Source: JBFHQE01 sp041592335 (GTDB lineage Bacteria > Pseudomonadota > Gammaproteobacteria > Thiohalobacterales > Thiohalobacteraceae). Taken from it: DNA of 61,980 bases. This document shows, piece by piece, positions 32,577-40,290 of the stretch. The position numbers were made by a program, and so were the translations under genes. How positions within the stretch are numbered: the first letter of the stretch is position 1; every line of letters starts with the position of its first letter. Location of the stretch: positions 1 to 61,980 of the forward strand of contig JBFHQE010000014.1 of assembly GCA_041592335.1 (NCBI GenBank), written 5' to 3'. Under the pieces are notes generated by a model that did no database searches, was not told where the DNA came from, and worked only from the letters and a program-made list of their open reading frames with translations.

Positions 32577-33035
32577 TTATGACTTGCCGTTCTTCATGGC
32601 CTGAATGACTTCATCTTCCAGTGAAATCCGGTCCGCCAGCAATTCGCCCAGCCGGGACAACTCTTCGGCCAGATGCTCAACCCGATCCTGATCCAGATCC
32701 GACACGTCATAACGGTCATTGAAGTTCAGAATCTTGTCGGTGCTGGCCGCGATTTGCGGATAAATCTGTTCAGCGATGGCACGCACTGCCTGACGCCGCT
32801 CTTTGCCATCAGCGATATAACGATAGAGCTGGAAATGCGCGCTGGCGGCGTAATCGATCAGTGACTGGCAAAAATCGCGCAGCGCCTGGGTAGTATTTTC
32901 ATCATTCCTGTAAGGACGGATACCCGCCAGGCTGGAATAACGCACCAGCGTCTCGGTGCGTGAAGCCACCAGCGCCAGCAGGCGTTCCTGAGACCGTGCC
33001 CGGCGATCCTCAAGTGAAACATGTTGTTCTGTCAT
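32577..33035 (-). CDS. rsd: Rsd/AlgQ family anti-sigma-70 factor
   Basis: The 152-residue protein shares with E. coli Rsd the segment ALRDFCQSLIDYAASAHFQLY (Rsd: DFCQSLVDYLSAGHFSIYE), the following IYPQIAASTDKILNFNDRYD, and the C-terminal LGELLADRISLEDEVI. Rsd binds region 4 of sigma-70 and shifts RNA polymerase to alternative sigma factors in stationary phase; AlgQ is its Pseudomonas relative. ATG 33035 follows GGAGGGG at long spacing; an extension to 33053 is disfavoured. Divergent from the YbaK-HDOD gene. Confidence 0.9.
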   Translation of the reverse strand: MTEQHVSLEDRRARSQERLLALVASRTETLVRYSSLAGIRPYRNDENTTQALRDFCQSLIDYAASAHFQLYRYIADGKERRQAVRAIAEQIYPQIAASTDKILNFNDRYDVSDLDQDRVEHLAEELSRLGELLADRISLEDEVIQAMKNGKS

Positions 33036-33179
33036 GGGTGTTGTCCCCTCCACACACTACTGCGGTTCTCAAATTTTCTTCTGACTAGCCTCAACGCTAT
33101 CACTAATGCGCCAAGATTTCGACTTCTGCGGACTCCGTCACAAAAATCGCTCGCCTATTAAAATTCAAAACCCGCTCTT

Positions 33180-33208
33180 TGACAACAACTTAGCGTCAAA
33201 ATGGAATA
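33180..33208 (+). promoter_or_regulatory. Candidate sigma-70 promoter of the YbaK-HDOD gene
   Basis: A consensus TTGACA (33180-33185) and TGGAAT (33203-33208) are separated by 17 bases. The start codon is about 75 bases downstream. Confidence 0.55.
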
Positions 33209-33284
33209 AATCGACATGCAATGGCGTATATATTGCTATAGGCAAGAGTAACGACAAAGCATTGTTACGTGCCTGGAGGTGCAA

Positions 33285-34664
33285 ATGCTGCCAAAAACCC
33301 TTCGTCAGTACCTGGATGCCAAGCAAGCGTCGTTTGTCGAGATTCCGCATCTGCGCACCACGACCCTGAGCGAAGCCGCCGATGCCTGCCAGATCCCCCA
33401 GCATCAACTCGCCCGCACCCTGACACTGGTCGATGGCAAAGGGTTGTTAACCGTTATCCTGCCGCAAGATCACATCCTGGACTTTTCCTCGCTGGAGGAA
33501 ATTCTCGGCCGGGTCATGGAGCCCGTGCCCACGGCAAAAATGTACCGCGTATTTCACGACTGCGAACCCAACAGCTGCCCGCCAATTCCCACCGCCTATG
33601 GGCTGGACTGTATTGTCGACGCCAGCCTGTTGCGCCAGCCGGATATCTATTTTGAACCCGGCGATCACCGTACCCTGATCGGAATGAAGCCCGCTGAGTT
33701 CATCCGCGTGCTGGGCACTAGCAACGTTGCCGATATCTCGCGACCGATCAGCGATCTCCCACATGGCGAGGACCTGTCGAAACTGACCGAACTGGCCAGG
33801 CGCTTCACCCCGGCACACGTCAAACGCTCGGTGGAAGAATTCCATGAATTACCCACCCTGCCCACGACCGCCTTGCAGATTCTGGAAATAACCCGCGATC
33901 CGAAGGCTGACGCCCGTCAACTGGGTGCCGTCATCGAACAGGACCCGCCGCTGGCCGCGCGCGTCATGAAATACGCCAACTCGCCCATGTACGGCTATCC
34001 GGGCAAGATCAAGGATCTGAAGAGCGCGATCGCCCGCGTGCTGGGCTTCGATTTTGTACTGAACCTGGCGCTGGGTATTTCGGTTGGTAAAACATTATTA
34101 ATTCCTAACGAAGGCCCGCTTGGCCTGCACGCTTACTGGCGCCATGCCATTCATTGCGCGGTACTGGTGGAAAAACTCTCCCAGGCCATGCCCAGAGAAC
34201 TGCGTCCGCAACGCGGCACAGCCTATCTTGCCGGACTCCTGCACAACATCGGCCTGTTGTTACTGGGCCAGTCTTTCCAGACCGAGTTCTTTTTAATGAA
34301 CCGTTATCTGGATGCGCATCCGGATGTCACCCTGACCGACCTGGAAAACCAGGTGATGGGTGTTGGCCACAACCAGATCGGCGCCTGGCTGCTGCATGCC
34401 TGGGGATTACCGGAAGAACTGGTGGTCGCGGCGCGCGAACACCACAACCCGGAATACTGGGATAAACACTCGGTGTACTCGCAACTGGTGCTGGTCGCCA
34501 ACCGCGCGCTGGCTGCGCATGGCGACATTCAATCAGAGCAAACCGATATCCCGGCATATTCCATGGAGCTGCTGGGTCTGGATGCCAGCAAGGTACTCGA
34601 GCTGACCAACGAAATTATTTCGGAAGCCGATGAACTGGAAGAGCTTGTCGAGCTGGTCGCCTGA
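33285..34664 (+). CDS. YbaK/aminoacyl-tRNA deacylase-like domain fused to an HDOD domain
   Basis: The 459-residue protein has an N-terminal YbaK/ProX-like domain (about residues 1-155; CPPIPTAYGLDCIVDASLL resembles the substrate pocket) and a C-terminal HDOD domain (about 180-400; LPTLPTTALQILEITRD, YLAGLLHNIGLLLLG, VGHNQIGAWLLHAWGLPEELV). The YbaK catalytic lysine position appears to be arginine (ARTLTLV where KTL is usual), so deacylase activity may be lost. HDOD domains act as signalling scaffolds in motility, c-di-GMP and stress pathways. ATG 33285 has GGAGG six bases upstream, which decides against the GTG at 33279. It is monocistronic, with its own promoter and terminator. Confidence 0.88.
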   Translation: MLPKTLRQYLDAKQASFVEIPHLRTTTLSEAADACQIPQHQLARTLTLVDGKGLLTVILPQDHILDFSSLEEILGRVMEPVPTAKMYRVFHDCEPNSCPPIPTAYGLDCIVDASLLRQPDIYFEPGDHRTLIGMKPAEFIRVLGTSNVADISRPISDLPHGEDLSKLTELARRFTPAHVKRSVEEFHELPTLPTTALQILEITRDPKADARQLGAVIEQDPPLAARVMKYANSPMYGYPGKIKDLKSAIARVLGFDFVLNLALGISVGKTLLIPNEGPLGLHAYWRHAIHCAVLVEKLSQAMPRELRPQRGTAYLAGLLHNIGLLLLGQSFQTEFFLMNRYLDAHPDVTLTDLENQVMGVGHNQIGAWLLHAWGLPEELVVAAREHHNPEYWDKHSVYSQLVLVANRALAAHGDIQSEQTDIPAYSMELLGLDASKVLELTNEIISEADELEELVELVA

Positions 34665-34683
34665 GCCCACCCCAACACCGCAA

Positions 34684-34708
34684 GCCGCCTGAACAGGGCG
34701 GCTTTTTT
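34684..34708 (+). terminator. Intrinsic terminator of the YbaK-HDOD gene
   Basis: The stem GCCGCC / GGCGGC with a seven-base loop is followed by six T residues, about 20 bases after the stop. Confidence 0.85.
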
Positions 34709-34739
34709 ATTTATATCAATAAGTTAACTTGCGTCATGT

Positions 34740-34845
34740 CTTAGACAACACTTTTTTTGGGCAATATTTAGAATTTGTCTAAAATATTGTTGACTAGCTT
34801 AGTCGGTTATTAGTAGTATTTCCGACCAATGGAGTCGGGTAATAG
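34740..34845 (+). promoter_or_regulatory. Promoter and candidate Rrf2/IscR-type operator
   Basis: TTGACT (34790-34795) and TAGTAT (34814-34819), 18 bases apart, form a probable promoter. TTAGTCGG overlaps the spacer and GGAGTCGGGTAATAG follows at 34831-34845; both resemble half-sites of the IscR type 1 box (AGTCGG...). Upstream, TTAGACAA and TTGTCTAA (about 34741-34782) form an inverted pair, a second possible site. Autoregulation by the gene at 34900 is the natural inference. Confidence 0.55.
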
Positions 34846-34899
34846 CCCTCTCCGCCAATTTCAAGCGAATGAATGCCAAATTCACTAGGAGCTTAAGAC

Positions 34900-35361
34900 A
34901 TGAAACTTTCAACAAAAGGTCGCTATGCCATCACTGCCATGATCGAACTGGCGCTACGCCACAAGCAGGGTCCGGTTACGCTGGCAGACATCTCTGTTGA
35001 GCAGTCGATCTCCGTATCCTATCTGGAGCAGCTGTTTGCCCAACTGCGCAAGAAAGGCCTGGTTACCGGCATGCGTGGACCCGGCGGCGGCTACTGCCTG
35101 CGCCGTCCCGCCAGTGAAATCAACCTGGCCGAAATTCTGCAGGCGGTGGATGAGTCCGTGCGTCGCATGAACGAACCGGCCGTGGCGGAACGTCCCAAGA
35201 GCCTGCGCATCTGGGACAAACTGAACAACCAGTTCTTCGATTACCTGGCTGACATCTCCCTGTCCGATGTCATCAAGGGCCATCAGGACGAGGAAGTCCG
35301 CAGCCGCCTGGACCTGCCCAAGCCGACATTTGGCGTCGGCATACAGCGCCCGGCCGCCTAA
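34900..35361 (+). CDS. Rrf2-family regulator, IscR-like but lacking cluster cysteines
   Basis: The 153-residue protein is an Rrf2 winged-helix regulator closely resembling IscR (MKLSTKGRYAITAMIELAL; SVSYLEQLFAQLRKKGLV; RGPGGGYCLRRPASEINLAEIL). In IscR three cysteines and a histidine that hold a [2Fe-2S] cluster follow the AVDESV helix; here that stretch reads RRMNEPAVAERPKSL, with no cysteine. The only cysteine is C66, in the wing. It is therefore a cluster-free paralogue, like an apo-IscR, and may sense something else or nothing. No iscSUA genes follow; the next gene encodes a spermidine-synthase-like protein after a terminator. Confidence 0.92.
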   Translation: MKLSTKGRYAITAMIELALRHKQGPVTLADISVEQSISVSYLEQLFAQLRKKGLVTGMRGPGGGYCLRRPASEINLAEILQAVDESVRRMNEPAVAERPKSLRIWDKLNNQFFDYLADISLSDVIKGHQDEEVRSRLDLPKPTFGVGIQRPAA

Positions 35362-35388
35362 GTCCTGTTAATTAAACTCCTCTGAACT

Positions 35389-35419
35389 ACACCGGCATCC
35401 TAGATGCCGGTGTTTTTTT
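35389..35419 (+). terminator. Intrinsic terminator of the Rrf2-family gene
   Basis: The perfect 11-bp stem ACACCGGCATC / GATGCCGGTGT with loop CTA is followed by a run of T residues. Confidence 0.93.
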
Positions 35420-35432
35420 ATACAATGCCGCC

Positions 35433-36227
35433 ATGATGAGTGAACGCGGCCGACTACTGCATGTAGAACGAGATGAACTGGGCATACTGGAAGTCTACGA
35501 GACGACCACCAATCGCTCACTGTATTTTGGCACCGACCACCGCCAAAGCAGCGTCTCCCTTCTGAACCCTGACGGACTGGAACTGCAATACACCCGTTAC
35601 ATGCTGACGGCTCTGTTGTGCAATCCAGCGCCCCGACAGATTCTCATGATCGGTCTGGGTGGTGGTTCACTGGCGCGCTTTCTATCAACCCATTTTCCAC
35701 ACGCCAATATCACCATCCTCGAATCGCGTCCGGCCGTGGTAACCATCGCCCAGCGCTTTTTCAAACTGCCCGGCGATAACCCGCGCATCAACATCATCGT
35801 CGGCGATGGCGTGGAATTCGTTGCACAATCACAGCAGACCTTCGACCTGATTCTGGTGGATGCTTTCGATGCCGAGGGGATTGAACCGCGTGTCTGCAGC
35901 GCCGAATTCTTTCAACATACACATCGCTTGCTGGCCGAACCGGGCGTAATGAGCATGAACCTCTGGACCACCAAGTCGGTTCCCTACAAAACCACCCTGA
36001 ACGCCCTGCAACAAGCCTTCGGCAAGGCAATCCTAAAATTACCGCTCGGCCGACATTCCAATATGATTGCGCTCGGTTTGAAAGGCTATCCATTGCCGGT
36101 GAATTTCAGCGCGCTGCGCGAACCGGCACGCAACCTGCGCGGCGTCATGGGCGTTGATTTTCCGGCATACTTGCGCGCATTGCAGCGCCATAACTCCTCG
36201 CTGTTTGGCCGGTTGCTACAACGCTAG
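35433..36227 (+). CDS. Spermidine synthase-like methyltransferase-fold protein
   Basis: The 264-residue protein has the Rossmann core of the spermidine/spermine synthase family: ILMIGLGGGSLARFLSTHFP (nucleoside-binding glycine loop), ITILESRP, VGDGVEFV and ILVDAFDAEGI. The catalytic DxxD/E segment of true SpeE appears as LVDAFDAEG, partly conserved, so aminopropyl transfer is possible but unproven. Many small proteobacterial homologues lack the N-terminal beta domain, as here. TACAAT at 35421-35426 lies only six bases before the ATG, so the mRNA may be leaderless. It sits between the Rrf2 gene and the RibD-C/Nudix run. Confidence 0.82.
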   Translation: MMSERGRLLHVERDELGILEVYETTTNRSLYFGTDHRQSSVSLLNPDGLELQYTRYMLTALLCNPAPRQILMIGLGGGSLARFLSTHFPHANITILESRPAVVTIAQRFFKLPGDNPRINIIVGDGVEFVAQSQQTFDLILVDAFDAEGIEPRVCSAEFFQHTHRLLAEPGVMSMNLWTTKSVPYKTTLNALQQAFGKAILKLPLGRHSNMIALGLKGYPLPVNFSALREPARNLRGVMGVDFPAYLRALQRHNSSLFGRLLQR

Positions 36228-36262
36228 TTGAAACTCCGGCAAAGGCACCGGACAATGCCTCC

Positions 36263-37096
36263 ATGAGCAAACTACAACAATTCTTCCCGACACCCGCCAG
36301 CAATCTCGAACTGGAAGGTCTGTACCTGCAACAACAGCTGCATCTGCAACGATCCGAGCGTCCTTTTGTATACAGCAACTTTGTCAGCAGCCTGGATGGC
36401 CGCATCGCCCTGCCGGCCGAGCATCGCCATTCGCACCAGGTACCACCCGCCATCGCCAATCCGCGCGACTGGCGTCTCTACCAGGAACTTGGCGCGCAAG
36501 CCGACATCCTGCTCACCAGCGCGCGTTATTATCGCCAGTTTGCAATCGGCGAAGCGCAGGACACCCTGCCGGTCGGGCAGGAGGACAAATTTGCCGACCT
36601 GCGTGACTGGCGCATCGCGCAAGGTCTCAAACCGCAACCTGATATTGCCATTGTCAGCGCCAGCCTGGATATCCCCGACCGCGCCCTGGCGGCCTATCGC
36701 AACCGCACTATTCATCTGCTGACCGGCGATGATGCTCCCACAGTCAAGCGCGCCCATCTGGAAAAACACGGCGTCATCACGCACAGCGTCGGCGAGGGAC
36801 AAAGCGCAGATGGCACGCGCATGATCGAGGCGCTGGCTCAGGCCGGTTATCGCAGCATCTATGTCATTGCCGGACCCTCCGTGCTGTATACCCTGTTTCA
36901 GGACAACGCGCTGGACCGACTGTATCTGACCTTTGCCAGCTGTGTGCTGGGTGGGGAGGACTTCGATACCTTTATATGGGGATCTGAATTACGGCCGCAG
37001 CAGAAAATGCGTCTGGCCTCCCTGTATTACGACCCCCATGCACCCGCCGAATGTGGGCAATTGCTCGCCAGTTACGACTGCCTGCCGCGTGACTGA
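36263..37096 (+). CDS. RibD C-terminal domain (dihydrofolate reductase-like) protein
   Basis: The 277-residue protein resembles the reductase half of RibD: SNFVSSLDGRIAL, NPRDWRLYQELGAQADILLTSARYYR, then RTIHLLTGDDAP and YVIAGPSVLYTLF. It lacks the N-terminal deaminase domain with its zinc site. It could be an NADPH-dependent reductase of riboflavin or pterin type, but most stand-alone members have no assigned substrate. Its stop overlaps the GTG start of the Nudix gene by eight bases, so the two are translationally coupled. Confidence 0.85.
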   Translation: MSKLQQFFPTPASNLELEGLYLQQQLHLQRSERPFVYSNFVSSLDGRIALPAEHRHSHQVPPAIANPRDWRLYQELGAQADILLTSARYYRQFAIGEAQDTLPVGQEDKFADLRDWRIAQGLKPQPDIAIVSASLDIPDRALAAYRNRTIHLLTGDDAPTVKRAHLEKHGVITHSVGEGQSADGTRMIEALAQAGYRSIYVIAGPSVLYTLFQDNALDRLYLTFASCVLGGEDFDTFIWGSELRPQQKMRLASLYYDPHAPAECGQLLASYDCLPRD

Positions 37097-37616
37097 GCAC
37101 AAGGAACGCAACATCATCCACGCCGGTCGCCTGGTTCAACTGGGCATCGAACAGGCCAGACTTCCCAATGGCCAGACCATCACGTTGGAAGTCGTTCGCC
37201 ATCCCGGCGGCGCCGCCATTGTGGCCATCAACCACCAACAGCACATTTGCCTGGTACGCCAGTTCCGCCATGCCGCTGGAGGCTGGCTGTGGGAACTCCC
37301 GGCGGGCAAGCTGGAACCGGACGAAACGCCATTGCTGACTGCCCAACGGGAACTACAGGAAGAGGCCGGGGTGACCGCTAACCAATGGAATAAACTCGGT
37401 GAAACCCTGACCACACCCGGCTTCTGCGATGAAGTGATTCATCTGTTCCTGGCGCGTGACCTCAGTGTCGCCGAACAGGCGCTTGAGCAGGACGAATGCC
37501 TGGAAGTGCACTGGCTGGCGCCAGAACAGATTCAGGCCTGGATGACGGATGGCACCATTCGCGACGCTAAAACACTGCTTGGGCTTTTTTTGGCCATGAA
37601 CCGGGAAGACGGGTGA
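37089..37616 (+). CDS. Nudix hydrolase, ADP-ribose pyrophosphatase-like
   Basis: The 175-residue protein carries the Nudix box GKLEPDETPLLTAQRELQEEAG (GX5EX7REX2EEXG pattern) with a downstream proline-phenylalanine context (TTPGFCDEVIHLFLA) as in ADP-ribose pyrophosphatases. It should hydrolyse ADP-ribose or a related nucleoside diphosphate derivative to AMP and a sugar phosphate. The start is a GTG inside the end of the RibD-C gene; the open frame upstream of it is a shadow. The cNMP-binding gene follows after one base. Confidence 0.88.
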   Translation: MTEHKERNIIHAGRLVQLGIEQARLPNGQTITLEVVRHPGGAAIVAINHQQHICLVRQFRHAAGGWLWELPAGKLEPDETPLLTAQRELQEEAGVTANQWNKLGETLTTPGFCDEVIHLFLARDLSVAEQALEQDECLEVHWLAPEQIQAWMTDGTIRDAKTLLGLFLAMNREDG

Positions 37617-37617
37617 C

Positions 37618-38322
37618 ATGGAAGCACTCAAGGTGCAAAACAGTTTTCTGGATAGCCTGTTCACCAACATTGGTGAAGAAGCCACGCGCTTTCTGATGAG
37701 CTACGGCCGTCGCCTGTCGTTCAGACCGGGCGATGTTATCGTGCGCGAGGGTGAAGCCTGCCGCAACATCTATATCATCCTGGAAGGCAAGGCCAACATC
37801 ATCAAGAATGATGCCTCCGGTCACAGCAACCTGATTGCCGTGGCGGACAAGGGCTCCGTAATCGGCGAAATGTCGGTCTTCATCGACATGAAGCGTTCCG
37901 CCACCATCATTGCCGATGGCAAGATTACCCTGCTGCAGATTCCGAAAGATGATTTCATCAAGGGACTGCAGAATTTCCCGACCATTCCCATCCGCTTGCT
38001 GCGTTCGCTGTCAATCAAGTTGCAGGGCGTCAATAACAAGCTGGTGGAAGCACGCCACAATCATCACATGCTGTTTATGGGCATGAAAATTCTCAAGCAC
38101 TACCATGAACACGGCGAACCGGGCGGCACCCTGCATATCAACCTGGATGCCATTGCCGAGCATGCGGGACTGCTACCGCTGGACCTGACCAACGCCATGC
38201 TGGATTACAACCGCCTGGGACTGATTACCAATCTAAAGATTCAGCACAGCCGGGAAGCCAGCTTTCAGGCCAATCCGAAGGCCATCGGCGACTTCCTCGA
38301 CCATGCCGCGGTGGAACGCTAG
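37618..38322 (+). CDS. Cyclic-nucleotide-binding (Crp/Fnr-like) regulator with degenerate C-terminus
   Basis: The 234-residue protein has a cNMP-binding barrel (about residues 12-130; VIVREGEACRNIYIILEGKANII, then GEMSVFIDMKRSATIIA, a cassette-like stretch). A dimerisation helix follows, then a C-terminal region (LDAIAEHAGLLPLDLTNAMLDYNRLGLI) that looks like a winged helix with a weak recognition helix. DNA binding is possible but not certain. It is the last gene of the RibD-C/Nudix run with a one-base gap, so nucleotide-derived signals might be sensed. Its 3' end overlaps the convergent chemoreceptor gene by four bases. Confidence 0.8.
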   Translation: MEALKVQNSFLDSLFTNIGEEATRFLMSYGRRLSFRPGDVIVREGEACRNIYIILEGKANIIKNDASGHSNLIAVADKGSVIGEMSVFIDMKRSATIIADGKITLLQIPKDDFIKGLQNFPTIPIRLLRSLSIKLQGVNNKLVEARHNHHMLFMGMKILKHYHEHGEPGGTLHINLDAIAEHAGLLPLDLTNAMLDYNRLGLITNLKIQHSREASFQANPKAIGDFLDHAAVER

Positions 38323-39950
38323 AAAATCTTGAACCTTGCAATCGCGCTGGTCAGCTGATGCGCATGCTGGCTGAGCTCGGTGCTATGTTCGTAAACCTTG
38401 ACCGATTCCTCTGCCGAGCTGGCAATGACATCCGCGATATTGGAAATATTGCGGTTGATCTCTTCGGATACCGCACCCTGTTCTTCCGAAGCGCTGGCAA
38501 TCTGCGCACTCATATCGTGAATAGTACTTACAGCACCGCGGATCGCATCCAGCGCCTGCTTGGCGCGCGTCGCCTGATCCACGCTTGCCGTCGCCTGTTC
38601 CTGGCCACGATTAATCACACCGACCGCCTCGCGCGATCCGGCTTGCAGCTTTTCGATCATCTCGTGAATTTCCTGGGTCGATTCCTGGGTACGTTGCGCG
38701 AGCGTGCGCACTTCGTCCGCGACCACCGCAAAGCCACGGCCCTGCTCACCGGCGCGCGCGGCTTCAATCGCTGCATTCAGTGCCAGCAGGTTAGTCTGTT
38801 CGGCAATGCCCCGGATCACGTCCAGCACGGTGCCGATATTTTCCGAATCGGTTTCAAGACGACGAATAACATCCGCGCCCTGCTGCACATCTTTTGCCAG
38901 CTGGGTGATGCTCTGCATGGTCCCGCTCACCACGCTGGCGCCTTCATTCACCTTGGTATCCGCTTCACCGGCCGCTTCCGCGGTCGCCGCCGTGTTGCGC
39001 GCTACTTCGTGCACGCTGGCGGTCATCTGGTTAATGGCCGAGGCCACCTGTTCCGCTTCCTGCTGTTGTTGACGCACACCCTGTTGTGTGTGCTCAGTAA
39101 TCACGCTGAGATTCTCCGCGCCCTGCGTCAGCTGCTGCGCGACTTCGCGGACATTGCCGATCATCTTGCTCAGCTCGGTACGAATCACGCGGATCGCATC
39201 GGCAATCTGTCCCAGCTCATCATGCGACTTGATACCCACTGAAACGGTAAAATCGCCCTGGGAAATCCGCTGCAGACGCTCCGCCAGTTGCTTGGCCGGA
39301 CGCACAATGCGGGCCTCGATTCCCCACAGGTAAATAATTGCAACGGGAACGATGACCACCAGTACAAGAATCAGACTGGTGATATAGCCCTGGTGTGCTT
39401 CGTCATAAGCAGCTTGCAAGGCATTATCCATTTCCGTCTTGATCAACGCCGCCACTGCGTACAGTAATTCGGTGGGCGCGCGATCGATACCGTCAACCAC
39501 ACGGTCGCCGACCCTGCTGTCGAAATCGTACTGGACATAGGCTTCATAGCCCTCGCGGTATTTCAATGCCATGACGGCATGCGCATCCACGAACTCGTTT
39601 AACTTGGCATGCGCCGGACTATCGCTTCCCAGTTTTGCGAGCAGCAGCCGGGCGTTGTCCTGGATTTCAGTTTCCACCGCCTGGAACTTGCCCCAGTATT
39701 TATCACGCTGTCCCTGATCGCTGCCGCGTAGCAGTACACTGTTCCATTCCTGCACCTGTTGCTTGAGCCTGGCAACCAGCGTCATCGCCAGGCGCTCGTT
39801 CTCAACCTGTTCTTTTTCGATTTCGCGAAAATGATCAATGCCGGAGTTCATCGACGTGAATCCATACATGACCGCCATCATCAGCAGCACTGTGCCGAGT
39901 CCGGACATCAGCAACAGGATATTTCTGACACTCGAGGTTAGTAGTCGCAT
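38319..39950 (-). CDS. Methyl-accepting chemotaxis protein
   Basis: The 543-residue receptor has two membrane segments (about residues 10-30 and 190-212) around a periplasmic four-helix-type sensor and a HAMP domain (IVRPAKQLAERLQRISQGDF). A long signalling coiled coil follows with the hairpin tip EQTNLLALNAAIEAARAGEQGRGFAVVADEVRTLAQRT. There is no C-terminal NWE(S/T)F pentapeptide, so CheR is not tethered. The ligand is unknown. ATG 39950 has AGGAA eight bases upstream and is chosen over 39998. No che genes are nearby. Confidence 0.95.
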   Translation of the reverse strand: MRLLTSSVRNILLLMSGLGTVLLMMAVMYGFTSMNSGIDHFREIEKEQVENERLAMTLVARLKQQVQEWNSVLLRGSDQGQRDKYWGKFQAVETEIQDNARLLLAKLGSDSPAHAKLNEFVDAHAVMALKYREGYEAYVQYDFDSRVGDRVVDGIDRAPTELLYAVAALIKTEMDNALQAAYDEAHQGYITSLILVLVVIVPVAIIYLWGIEARIVRPAKQLAERLQRISQGDFTVSVGIKSHDELGQIADAIRVIRTELSKMIGNVREVAQQLTQGAENLSVITEHTQQGVRQQQQEAEQVASAINQMTASVHEVARNTAATAEAAGEADTKVNEGASVVSGTMQSITQLAKDVQQGADVIRRLETDSENIGTVLDVIRGIAEQTNLLALNAAIEAARAGEQGRGFAVVADEVRTLAQRTQESTQEIHEMIEKLQAGSREAVGVINRGQEQATASVDQATRAKQALDAIRGAVSTIHDMSAQIASASEEQGAVSEEINRNISNIADVIASSAEESVKVYEHSTELSQHAHQLTSAIARFKIF

Positions 39951-40290
39951 GACGCTTGTTCCTAAGTAGTTTTTCTGGCTAATGATCCATTGCTGCAATG
40001 AACGACCGGCACTTCGACACTACCTGGCCGGTATTCACAATGCATTTACAATCCGACGGGCAAAATCAGCCATTCAGCCTGTTTGCCGCACGCCTGGAAT
40101 CATTCATGGAACGTGCCAGCCCGGTACGAATCGAGCGGGCCGCTATCAGGTTGAATATCGGTCCTAAACACCCCTCTTGTGGAAATCAGTGCAGAATTGT
40201 TGACGAAATAATGACGGCGACAGAGGTTTCCAGGCCCGCATCGTCACAGGCTTGACGCTATAATGCGCAAAACCGAGCCCGCGAGACATC
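39951..40290. other. 340-base divergent gap without a supported gene
   Basis: The gap lies between the chemoreceptor and MFS genes. A TATAAT at 40259-40264, 26 bases before the MFS start, is a probable -10; a good -35 is not seen at standard spacing. An 85-codon frame at 39998-40255 has no recognised similarity or ribosome site and is not called. Confidence 0.5.

Noticed and set aside
38358..39242. 294-codon open frame opposite the chemoreceptor gene
   Set aside because: It mirrors the repetitive coiled-coil coding sequence of the receptor and has no own similarity.
39998..40255. 85-codon frame in the gap between chemoreceptor and MFS genes
   Set aside because: There is no ribosome site, recognised domain or sign of coding bias that I can judge; kept only as part of the gap note.
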